A program made the translations under genes and the position numbers. The notes beneath the pieces are model-generated. The model was given only the letters and a program-made list of their open reading frames with translations. It was not told where the DNA came from and ran no database searches. A stretch of 64,000 bases of DNA. Source: an uncultured Bacteroidales bacterium (GTDB lineage: Bacteria > Bacteroidota > Bacteroidia > Bacteroidales > F082). The DNA lies in contig CAMVCZ010000005.1 of the NCBI GenBank assembly GCA_947166105.1, forward strand, positions 50,059 to 114,058. The letters run 5' to 3'. Positions 57,674 to 64,000 of this stretch are shown here, one piece after another; position 1 is the first letter of the stretch, and every line of letters begins with the position of its first letter.

Positions 57674-58606
57674 TTAAATTTTATACCTCTCCGCCATCGC
57701 CCGAATCTTCTCCTTCATAGTTTTTCTGACATTGGCAGGCGCAAGCACTTCAATGTGTTCGGCCTCGTGCAGCAAGGCTTGGTAGAAGTCGTTGGTGGGG
57801 TAGAGGTCGTAGGTGAAGATGGTGAAGTCCTTGGTGCGCTCTTTCTCCTGCTGGGTGTGGTGCAGTGGTAGCGAACGGAAGTACTTTGCCCGGTCATTCT
57901 CGACCTTGATTTCTATGTGCTCAAGATTGATTTTCCCCATCCTTTTGTCATCTATTCCGGTGATGATGCCAAAAAAGGGTTTGAAATAAGCCTCGCTGTC
58001 AAAGTCTTCAGGAATCTCGAAAGTCTTCTCCGATTTCTCCAGCTTTTGGATTTTGTCGATGGAGAAGGTACGCATTTGGTTTCGAGTGAGGCAGTAACCA
58101 ACGACATACCACCGCCGCTCAAACTGCTTGACGCAATAAGGACAAAACTCGTAGGGCTCAGGGGTTTCTTTGCGATTGTCGAAATATTTGGTGTATTCGA
58201 AGGAAACGACATGGTTGTCTTCCATGGCATCCAGAATGGCTTCCAACATTTCGTTTCCCGAGGGGACTTCTTCCACCAAAATGCGGTCTTTTAGCCGTTT
58301 GTGTTTGACAATTGTGTCGCTCACTTCCATCGTTTTGAGTAACCATCTGTTGATGTCATCAGTTTTGATATCTTCTTGGTATTCTTTATCAATATAGTAG
58401 CGATATCCTCCTTTTTTATCACAGTCAATGACGGTGCCAAATGTTAAAACAATACCGTCTCTCCAATTATGGAATGTCCTTTTGTTTAGACGTTCGCCTT
58501 CTGAATATTTATACCATTTTTCTGCAATTTCTTCGAAGGTCAGTCTGTCATTTTCCATCAGCAGGTTCAAAAGCCAGCGGTATTTGTGATCAACGGGTAT
58601 TGACAT
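57674..58606 (-). CDS. WYL-domain transcriptional regulator
   Basis: A 310-residue protein. The N-terminal winged-HTH part (YRWLLNLLMENDRLTFEEIAEKWY) and a linker are followed by a WYL domain at about 145-300: VVSFEYTKYFDNR, PYCVKQFERRWYVVGYC and MRTFSIDKIQKLE. WYL regulators sense ligands, often nucleic acids, and control defence systems in many bacteria. The gene meets the AT-rich pair stop to stop. Its promoter (TATTTTTG at 58640-58647) is 34 bases before ATG 58606. Regulation of the pair is plausible but unproven. Confidence 0.88.
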   Translation of the reverse strand: MSIPVDHKYRWLLNLLMENDRLTFEEIAEKWYKYSEGERLNKRTFHNWRDGIVLTFGTVIDCDKKGGYRYYIDKEYQEDIKTDDINRWLLKTMEVSDTIVKHKRLKDRILVEEVPSGNEMLEAILDAMEDNHVVSFEYTKYFDNRKETPEPYEFCPYCVKQFERRWYVVGYCLTRNQMRTFSIDKIQKLEKSEKTFEIPEDFDSEAYFKPFFGIITGIDDKRMGKINLEHIEIKVENDRAKYFRSLPLHHTQQEKERTKDFTIFTYDLYPTNDFYQALLHEAEHIEVLAPANVRKTMKEKIRAMAERYKI

Positions 58607-58639
58607 GGTGGTAAGTTTTAGATTATGGACATGAAAGTG

Positions 58640-58647
58640 CAAAAATA
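58640..58647 (-). promoter_or_regulatory. -7 box for the WYL gene
   Basis: TATTTTTG on the minus strand; it lies inside the T-rich tail of the terminator of the upstream AAA gene. Confidence 0.6.
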
Positions 58648-58655
58648 ATAAAATT

Positions 58656-58689
58656 AGGTGGAACTATGCAATCTTGCATAGTTCCACCT
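58656..58689 (-). terminator. 16-bp perfect hairpin ending the AAA+ gene
   Basis: AGGTGGAACTATGCAA / TTGCATAGTTCCACCT with a 2-base centre. On the minus strand it lies 12 bases after the AAA stop and is followed by a T-rich stretch. Confidence 0.8.
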
Positions 58690-58700
58690 AAAGCCATGCT

Positions 58701-60419
58701 TCAACTTGCGTTTCTAAAACCAGCCACACGCGATCTTTCTTTGACCAGGTTTTCCTCGTCGCAGAAGGTTTTGAGCATGTCGAATTCGTGAGCTTTTCCG
58801 TTGAGGATGCTTTCGATCTTGCATTTGCGGGCGATATTCTCGATCTGTCCGCCGCTGAGGTTGTAGCGCAAGGCGAGTTGCATGGCAGTGTCGTCGTCGA
58901 GTTGCGGAATCATGGTGCGCCAGATGTCTTTCCTAACCTCAGCCTCTGGTGCATGGAACTCGATTTTGAAAAGGAAACGCCTTTCGAAGGCACCGTCCAA
59001 GTTGCATGTCAGGTTAGTGGTGGCAATAAGGATGCCGTTGAGTTTCTCCATCTCTTCGAGGATGATGTTCTGCATGGTGTTTTCCATCCTTTCCACCGAG
59101 CGGTTGACCTCCGTGAAGCGGCCTCCCAACAAGGCATCGGCTTCGTTTAGCAGTAGGATGGGAGCTACTGAAGAGTTACGCACTGCGTTTTGATACTGAC
59201 CGAAGATAGCCTTCACGTTCTTTTCGCTCTCGCCCACCCATTTGTCGCGTATGTTGGCCATATTGACTTGAAAGATGCTTCGGCCGGTGGCGCGTGCCAG
59301 TTGCATGACGGTTTCGGTCTTGCCTGTGCCAGGTGCACCATAGAAAAGGCAAGCAAACCCCGTGCGCATTCCGCTGTCTTTCAGCCGTGCGCAGATTTCA
59401 AGGTAACGGTCTTGCATAAGTAGCCCTTCCAAACGCTTCAATTGGACTTTCTCGGCTTCGTTGTAGAACATGTTTTTGGGAACAATGTTGGTGGGTTGTA
59501 TCAATCCTCTCATGCCTTTGATGCGTTTGTCTTCTTTCAGCTTGACCCCTGCGAGCAGTTCGTCTTTGGCTTTTTGTGTCAGCGTGAAGGTGTCTTGGTC
59601 TTCTATGCCGTTGTCGCAAACAGGTTCGACAAGTCCCAAGTCAAGAAGTTTGTGGTTGTCTGATTGAAAATCTTTCCATGTCTTATGGAGATAACGACGG
59701 TCCACCATGTGACAGAAGTCATATTCCACGAAAGTGCTATTGCCTTGACAACACAAGAGCACGCAAGCATAGACAACCAAAGCCGTGTCATTTGTCTCGA
59801 GATGGTAGTTTTCGAGGGTTTTGACAAAGTCGAGGTGCGCATTGTCGCGCAAGAGCGAGAGCATTCGGTCTTGAAATTCGCGGCATGTGAGCGAGCCGTT
59901 CTCATGTTGGAATGAGTAGGATTCCACCGTCTGTAGTAGTTCTTCGCAGTCCTCACAACGTTGGGCTTTTGGGATGTAGACTTGGTTGTTGCTGTAGGCG
60001 ACCACGGCTCCCCATGGAAGTCGGTAGCTGCTGCAATCTGACCTGAACGGCTTCTCAACTTCAACTAATTTCTTTTGTGCCAAGTCCTCCAATTCTTTGA
60101 CGAGCGAAACGGCCTTTAGGTTGGTGCAGTTGAAGAAACGGCTGATGTCGGTGAGGGAGAAGTCTCTGTCGGTGCCTATTTCGGTTACAACGGAGAGCAA
60201 GACGGCCTGCACCTCGTTGATTTGGAGCCTTTCGCAAAGATAGTGTATAGGCTTCTCCAAGTAAAAGTATAGATTTTGTGTAAGCCCGGTGTTTTGGGCA
60301 TTTTCGACGATGAGGCTCATGGCTTCGATGATGGTGGTCGGTTCCGTTTCCAATGGAAGCAGATAAGGGTCTTTGACAACAGGTCTGAGTCTTTTTGGTG
60401 AATTGGGCATAGTAATCAT
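58701..60419 (-). CDS. AAA+ ATPase with winged-helix-like N-terminus
   Basis: A 572-residue protein. The N-terminal part contains a helix-turn-helix-like segment (FSLTDISRFFNCTNLKAVSLVKEL). The C-terminal AAA+ domain has Walker A GAPGTGKTE near 360 and a Walker B with Asn in place of the first Asp (ILLLNEADALLGGR); arginine finger-like ERRFLFKI and a substrate-pore-like SIFQVNMANIRDKWVGESEK segment follow. It is a classic-type AAA+ remodelling ATPase, in a family that commonly shows NEAD. Start ATG 60419; ATG 60410 is an alternative. Divergent from a membrane/Sel1 operon, with which it may act. Confidence 0.85.
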   Translation of the reverse strand: MITMPNSPKRLRPVVKDPYLLPLETEPTTIIEAMSLIVENAQNTGLTQNLYFYLEKPIHYLCERLQINEVQAVLLSVVTEIGTDRDFSLTDISRFFNCTNLKAVSLVKELEDLAQKKLVEVEKPFRSDCSSYRLPWGAVVAYSNNQVYIPKAQRCEDCEELLQTVESYSFQHENGSLTCREFQDRMLSLLRDNAHLDFVKTLENYHLETNDTALVVYACVLLCCQGNSTFVEYDFCHMVDRRYLHKTWKDFQSDNHKLLDLGLVEPVCDNGIEDQDTFTLTQKAKDELLAGVKLKEDKRIKGMRGLIQPTNIVPKNMFYNEAEKVQLKRLEGLLMQDRYLEICARLKDSGMRTGFACLFYGAPGTGKTETVMQLARATGRSIFQVNMANIRDKWVGESEKNVKAIFGQYQNAVRNSSVAPILLLNEADALLGGRFTEVNRSVERMENTMQNIILEEMEKLNGILIATTNLTCNLDGAFERRFLFKIEFHAPEAEVRKDIWRTMIPQLDDDTAMQLALRYNLSGGQIENIARKCKIESILNGKAHEFDMLKTFCDEENLVKERSRVAGFRNAS

Positions 60420-60491
60420 TGTTTTAGTGAATTATCGACGCCGCAAAGGAAGTAAAAACATGTGCAATTATTTTTCGCACCTTAAATATTA

Positions 60492-60512
60492 AAATATTCC
60501 GGCGGAATATTT
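60492..60512. promoter_or_regulatory. palindrome in divergent intergenic region
   Basis: AAATATTCCG and CGGAATATTT are 10-bp arms around a single G. It lies between the AAA+ gene and the Sel1 operon, a good position for a shared operator. AT-rich promoter-like DNA continues to 60650, with a near-consensus TTATTTTG near 60555. Confidence 0.55.
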
Positions 60513-60675
60513 AAAATTTTTACCCTGTGTATTTTAATTGCACACCTTTTCTGTTATTTTGCCGCCGAAACAACGAAAAAATGGAAAGAAGAACGGAAAT
60601 ATGGTCGCACTATATTATACATAGTATGATATACTTTAATTCATAAACGCACTAAAACACAAACACTTAAATACT

Positions 60676-60870
60676 ATGGAGAACTTTTTTATCTTTTTGC
60701 TCGTCGTCATTGCTGTCGTTGCCTTCATCGTTGCTCTTGTTGGCAGCATCATCAAAGGCTTGTTTGAACTGCTTTGCGGCTTGTTCGCTGGAGCAGGCAT
60801 CTATGGCATCATCACCGTGGTATGCATCGTCATCTTCATTATTCTCGTTGTATATATCATTAAAGGTTGA
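60676..60870 (+). CDS. tiny membrane protein
   Basis: A 64-residue, almost entirely hydrophobic protein with two helices (FFIFLLVVIAVVAFIVALVG, and IYGIITVVCIVIFIILVVYI). No charged loop except Lys near the middle and end. Unknown function. It opens the operon with the Sel1-repeat genes; the next gene starts 13 bases later with a strong ribosome-binding site. Confidence 0.65.
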   Translation: MENFFIFLLVVIAVVAFIVALVGSIIKGLFELLCGLFAGAGIYGIITVVCIVIFIILVVYIIKG

Positions 60871-60883
60871 GGAGGACTGCGGT

Positions 60884-61132
60884 ATGTCACAATTTGTTGA
60901 AGACTTATTATGTGGCCTTGTGGGCTATGGCATTGGTAGGCATAGCCGCCATATCTCTGAAGCTCAGGCTGAGGACCTCATAACTCATTATCTGAGGGAC
61001 ATCCCCTTAGAGAGAGTCATCGACCATTGGACGAAAGCCAACGGCTACGATGGTCTTGAAGGTCCTATCATCGACCGTCTACGCTCGAAGGCGGATGAGA
61101 TGGAAAGAAATTACGAACTACAAAATACATGA
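60884..61132 (+). CDS. small soluble protein with strong ribosome-binding site
   Basis: An 82-residue helical protein (MSQFVEDLLCGLVGYGIGRH ... EMERNYELQNT). AGGAGG at 60870-60875 is an unusually good Shine-Dalgarno sequence for this phylum and sets ATG 60884 as the start. The 3' end overlaps the Sel1 gene by 4 bases (ATGA). Unknown function; likely a partner of the tiny membrane protein or the Sel1 proteins. Confidence 0.65.
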   Translation: MSQFVEDLLCGLVGYGIGRHSRHISEAQAEDLITHYLRDIPLERVIDHWTKANGYDGLEGPIIDRLRSKADEMERNYELQNT

Positions 61133-62214
61133 AGACTATGGAACAAACAAACAACAATCAAAAAGAGGCGGCGGCTAATCGTTATGCCTATTTAAATGAA
61201 GGTGATGCCTTTGCTCAGTTGTGGCAACAAGCTGAACAAGGCGATTTGAAGGCACAAAAAGAGGTAGCCTATAGAATCTATTTCCATGTGCAAGATAACA
61301 CGGATCCATTGGCCAACTGTGAGATCATGATTCGCTACCTCAAAAACCTCGCAGACCACGGCGATGAACATGCCATGTTCGTCTTGGGTGAGACTTACTA
61401 TTGCGGCTATGAAGGTGTCGGACTTGGCAGGCAAGACTTGGAAGAAAGTGTCCAATGGTTCAAGTTGGCGGCAGAGAAAGGCAATGTGCAGGCACAAGAA
61501 TGGATGGCAGAGGCTTATTATGAAAGCCATTTCATTGATGGAGAGCTGTTTACGGAGAGAGTTGCCGATGCACCTGTATGGCTACTTAAAATGCCAAGGG
61601 AGCGTCGAATTGACGATTTTGTAAGTAGAAAGTCTTTTGGGAATGTGGTTGTCTGGTACACCCAAGCGGCAAAGACTGGCAATCCTGATGCGCAGTGCAG
61701 CCTTGGTGACCTTTACTACAACGGCGACTGCGTAAAGGAAAACAAAAAAGAGGCACACAATTGGTATATGAAGGCCGCACAACAAGGTCATGCCGCAGCG
61801 CAATATAGTTGCGGTTGGGATTATTATTATGGAGAAGGAGTAGCTCAAGACCGCAAAGAAGCCTTCAAATGGTTCTCGTTGTCGGCCCAACAAGGCTATT
61901 CGGCAGCACAGGTTAATCTTGGCGACTATTATTATCAAGGTTGCATCGTGGAACAGAACTATGAAATGGGCATTGAATTGTATAAAAAAGCAGCAGCACA
62001 AAATGAATGTAGGGCGTTCATGCGAATTGCAGCTGATGGTGTTGATCGCAAGGAGGACTATAAAGAGGCGGCAAAATGGTATAGGAAGGCAGCAAATCAT
62101 GGTAATTGGCTTGCGTGTTATAGGTTGGGGTTATTTTATCAAGACGGGAAGGGTGTGAAGCAGAATGACAAAGAAGCGGCTAAATGGTTTAGGAAAGCAA
62201 AAAAACTGAATTGA
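61129..62214 (+). CDS. Sel1-repeat protein (361 aa)
   Basis: A soluble repeat protein. About six to seven Sel1-like repeats of 36 residues can be read, with signatures such as AMFVLGETYYCGYEGVGLGR, AQCSLGDLYYNGDCVKENKK, AQYSCGWDYYYGEGVAQDRK and AQVNLGDYYYQGCIVEQN. Sel1 proteins scaffold protein complexes. It overlaps the 82-residue gene upstream, so coupling is tight. ATG 61138 is an alternative start. Confidence 0.85.
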   Translation: MKTMEQTNNNQKEAAANRYAYLNEGDAFAQLWQQAEQGDLKAQKEVAYRIYFHVQDNTDPLANCEIMIRYLKNLADHGDEHAMFVLGETYYCGYEGVGLGRQDLEESVQWFKLAAEKGNVQAQEWMAEAYYESHFIDGELFTERVADAPVWLLKMPRERRIDDFVSRKSFGNVVVWYTQAAKTGNPDAQCSLGDLYYNGDCVKENKKEAHNWYMKAAQQGHAAAQYSCGWDYYYGEGVAQDRKEAFKWFSLSAQQGYSAAQVNLGDYYYQGCIVEQNYEMGIELYKKAAAQNECRAFMRIAADGVDRKEDYKEAAKWYRKAANHGNWLACYRLGLFYQDGKGVKQNDKEAAKWFRKAKKLN

Positions 62215-62218
62215 TGTT

Positions 62219-62890
62219 ATGAAACCAAACCATCAATCTGAGCTTGACACCTTTATGGACTTTTGCCAGGAGCATTGGAACGATCCATTCCATAATCTCG
62301 AAAGCAATCCCGAGTTGATGGCCAAACTGGAAGAAGGGATACAAAACCTTTTGTTGCCTGCCTGTGAGGAAGGCGATGAAAATGCCATGTTTTGGATGGC
62401 TGAGTGTTACGATTTCGGTTGGGGCATAGAACCTGACGAACAGAAGGCTTTCACACTGCGGCGCAAACTGGCGGAGATGGGCCATACTGACCAACAAATC
62501 AACATGGGGAACTATTATCGAGAAGGTGACTTGGTCAAACGTAACCCGAGGGCGGCGTTCTGCTGGTACATGAGGGCGGCCAAGCAAGGCAATTGGTACG
62601 GACAACTTTTAGTTGCTGATTGTTTTTTTGAAGGTGATGGTGTCAAGCAGGACTACGTGGAAGCCGTCAAATGGTATGAACTGGCTGCGGCGCATCCTGA
62701 CAAAAAAGTCTGGGATTGGGACCATCCAGCGAAGCAGCTTGCCCAATGCTATAGGGAAGGACTTGGGGTGAAAAAAGACTTGATCAAAGCCGCTGAATGG
62801 TATGACAAGGCGGGTAACCATAAATACGCGGAGCTCATCAGGACTTATGGCGATGATGCCGACGAACACGATCCAGATAGGCCTTGGTAA
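62219..62890 (+). CDS. Sel1-repeat protein (223 aa)
   Basis: A second Sel1-repeat protein, 4 bases after the first. Repeats such as AMFWMAECYDFGWGIEPDEQ, QQINMGNYYREGDLVKRNPR, GQLLVADCFFEGDGVKQDYV and QLAQCYREGLGVKKDLIKAAE are clear, about four to five in number, with a non-repeat N-terminus (about 1-50). The pair probably forms a scaffold together with the divergent AAA+ ATPase or the small membrane protein. Confidence 0.85.
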   Translation: MKPNHQSELDTFMDFCQEHWNDPFHNLESNPELMAKLEEGIQNLLLPACEEGDENAMFWMAECYDFGWGIEPDEQKAFTLRRKLAEMGHTDQQINMGNYYREGDLVKRNPRAAFCWYMRAAKQGNWYGQLLVADCFFEGDGVKQDYVEAVKWYELAAAHPDKKVWDWDHPAKQLAQCYREGLGVKKDLIKAAEWYDKAGNHKYAELIRTYGDDADEHDPDRPW

Positions 62891-62961
62891 TATGGGTTTT
62901 GCTATTGTTGCCCTGCCAAAAATTTCTCCAAACAATACAACATCCCTGAACGAGAACGGCT

Positions 62962-63507
62962 TTATATCACCTTTTCATTAACCACCCGCCATTCCCCAGG
63001 TTGTAAATCACCTAACGAAATATTCCCAATCTGAACCCGAATCAGCCGCAATGTGGGAAAGCCCACGGCAGCGGTGCTATGGCGCACTTGGCGGTTCTTG
63101 CCTTCGATGAGGGTGAGGCGCACCCAACTTGTGGGGATGTTGGCTCGGTAGCGGATAGGAGGGATGCGCTCCCAAAGGTTTTTGGGCGGGGCAACGATTT
63201 CCGCTTGGCAGGGTTTGGTACGATAGCCTTTGATGGTCACGCCTTTTTTCAATTGATTCACAGCTTCTTGTGTGATTTGTCCGTCCACTTGGGCCAAATA
63301 AGTACGCGGATGCTCGAATTTCGGATCCAACAGTTTTTTGATGAGTTTGCCATCGTCGGTGAGGAGCAAGGCACCCTCGCTGTCGTGGTCGAGGCGGCCT
63401 GCTGCATACACATTGGGAGGGAATCCGAATTCATCCAACGCCCGATGTCCGGCTTCGGGAGTGAATTGGCTGAGCACGCCAAAAGGCTTGTTGAACAAAA
63501 TCACCAT
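62962..63507 (-). CDS. RluE/RsuA-family pseudouridine synthase
   Basis: A 181-residue pseudouridine synthase of the RluE/RsuA type, acting on 23S rRNA or tRNA. The catalytic Asp is in AAGRLDHDSEGALLLTDDG. Further signatures are HPRTYLAQVDG, LIEGKNRQVRHSTAAVGFPTLRLIRV and the C-terminal GDLQPGEWR. ATG 63507 is chosen because upstream codons approach a tRNA gene. No S4 domain is present, as expected for RluE. Confidence 0.9.
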   Translation of the reverse strand: MVILFNKPFGVLSQFTPEAGHRALDEFGFPPNVYAAGRLDHDSEGALLLTDDGKLIKKLLDPKFEHPRTYLAQVDGQITQEAVNQLKKGVTIKGYRTKPCQAEIVAPPKNLWERIPPIRYRANIPTSWVRLTLIEGKNRQVRHSTAAVGFPTLRLIRVQIGNISLGDLQPGEWRVVNEKVI

Positions 63508-63552
63508 AATAATTATGCCCCCAAACAATTTGAGGGCAAAACTCGTTTCTTG

Positions 63553-63624
63553 TAGCCCCACTAGGACTCGAACCTAGATTTAAAGTTTAGGAAACTTCCG
63601 TTCTATCCCTTGAACTATGAGGCC
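63553..63624 (-). tRNA. tRNA-Arg (CCT)
   Basis: A 72-base cloverleaf on the minus strand. The acceptor stem is GGCCTCA / TGGGGCT. The D-arm has GTTC / GAAC. The anticodon loop is TTCCTAA, giving anticodon CCT (Arg), with stem GAAGT / ACTTT. The T-arm is CTAGG-TTCGAGT-CCTAG. The discriminator is A; CCA is not encoded. Confidence 0.9.
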
Positions 63625-63689
63625 ATCGGATGAAAAATCCGCCTGCAAAGGTACGGATTTTTTCTGAAACGCCAACCTTTTCGCGAAAA

Positions 63690-64000
63690 TCATTTCAAAT
63701 CGAGCACGATAGGGCAGTGGTCGGAGTGCATCACTTGCGGCAGAATGTCCACTTGGGCGATGCGGTCGGCGAGGTTGTCAGTCACAACATGGTAGTCGAT
63801 GCGCCAGCCGAGGTTTTTGGCGCGGGCACCGGCACGGAAACTCCACCAACTGTATCGGTTAGGCTCCTTCACCAAATGACGGAAACTGTCGATGTAGCCG
63901 TCGCTGAGGAAGTCGGTCATCCATTGTCGCTCCTCAGGCAGGAATCCCGACGAGGTGTCGTGCTTTCGCGGGTTGTTGATGTCGATGTCCTCGTGGCAGA
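63690..64000 (-). CDS. xth: exodeoxyribonuclease III, C-terminal part (gene continues beyond window)
   Basis: The minus-strand frame is open to the end of the window, about 103 codons. It reads CHEDIDINNPRKHDTSSGFL, then MTDFLSDGYIDSFR and WRIDYHVVTDNLADRI, and ends MHSDHCPIVLDLK. These are the ExoIII/AP-endonuclease features: the active-site D of the NPRK region, DY and SDH with the catalytic His. It acts in base-excision repair. The N-terminal half is not in the window. Confidence 0.92.
   Translation of the reverse strand, partial: CHEDIDINNPRKHDTSSGFLPEERQWMTDFLSDGYIDSFRHLVKEPNRYSWWSFRAGARAKNLGWRIDYHVVTDNLADRIAQVDILPQVMHSDHCPIVLDLK

Noticed and set aside
1..64000. Prophage or integrative element
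   Set aside because: No integrase, transposase, capsid, portal, relaxase or conjugation gene is present in the window.

Overview
The window looks like chromosomal DNA from an uncultured member of the Bacteroidales, probably from a gut, rumen or similar anaerobic community. Many genes are preceded by the Bacteroidetes -7 promoter box TAnnTTTG. Five large secreted proteins carry C-terminal domains typical of type IX secretion (T9SS) cargo. Characteristic families are present: a DUF5686 outer-membrane barrel, a C10 peptidase, a C25 (gingipain-like) peptidase, a CotH lipoprotein and a YARHG protein. Housekeeping genes (map, udk, rsmI, tdk, ftsB-like, ruvB, mrp, nifU-like, PduO-type adenosyltransferase, RluE-like, xth, tRNA-Arg) are mixed with accessory blocks.

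Layout. 1-4384: membrane and envelope cluster (end of a GYF-domain protein, two duplicated zinc-ribbon membrane proteins, a zinc-ribbon/SH3/YARHG protein, an M15 peptidase). 4385-9185: two AAA ATPase-nuclease genes on either side of map; the first follows an HTH gene and three 33-bp-period iterons, the second sits between two perfect 73-bp direct repeats. 9186-14702: four-gene minus-strand operon (LysM protein with a degenerate lytic-transglycosylase fold, two SGNH proteins, MBOAT acyltransferase), best read as a cell-wall or glycan O-acetylation system. 14815-18686: udk, an FMN-binding lipoprotein, rsmI, a Glu-rich protein and tdk. 18733-29348: two giant T9SS proteins with near-identical 3' ends and a promoter/leader module present three times. 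29372-37919: ApbE, DUF5686 barrel, FtsB-like, RidA plus dehydrogenase, SPOR protein, RuvB, nitroreductase, EamA transporter. 37964-54999: C25 and C10 peptidases, AbrB plus acyltransferase, AlkD, hydrolase, CotH, Mrp and NifU-like Fe-S proteins, a T9SS protein and others, with several hairpin repeats between genes.

55000-62890 is the most foreign-looking part. An AT-rich pair of genes (an HNH-like protein and a predicted metallopeptidase) shares a C-terminal module. It follows a gene remnant and converges on a WYL regulator. Beyond that are an AAA+ ATPase and a divergent operon of a tiny membrane protein, a small soluble protein and two Sel1-repeat proteins. I consider the AT-rich pair plus WYL the best candidate for an undescribed defence-type system. 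The end holds an RluE-like pseudouridine synthase, tRNA-Arg(CCT) and the 3' part of xth.

Non-coding structure is rich. At least six intergenic hairpins have arms built from 8-10-bp words. A short TTCGACAAGCTCA-type repeat has entered both spacers and genes, and a CAACTCT heptamer array occurs inside genes and between them. All functions are inferred by reading the sequence; no database search was run.
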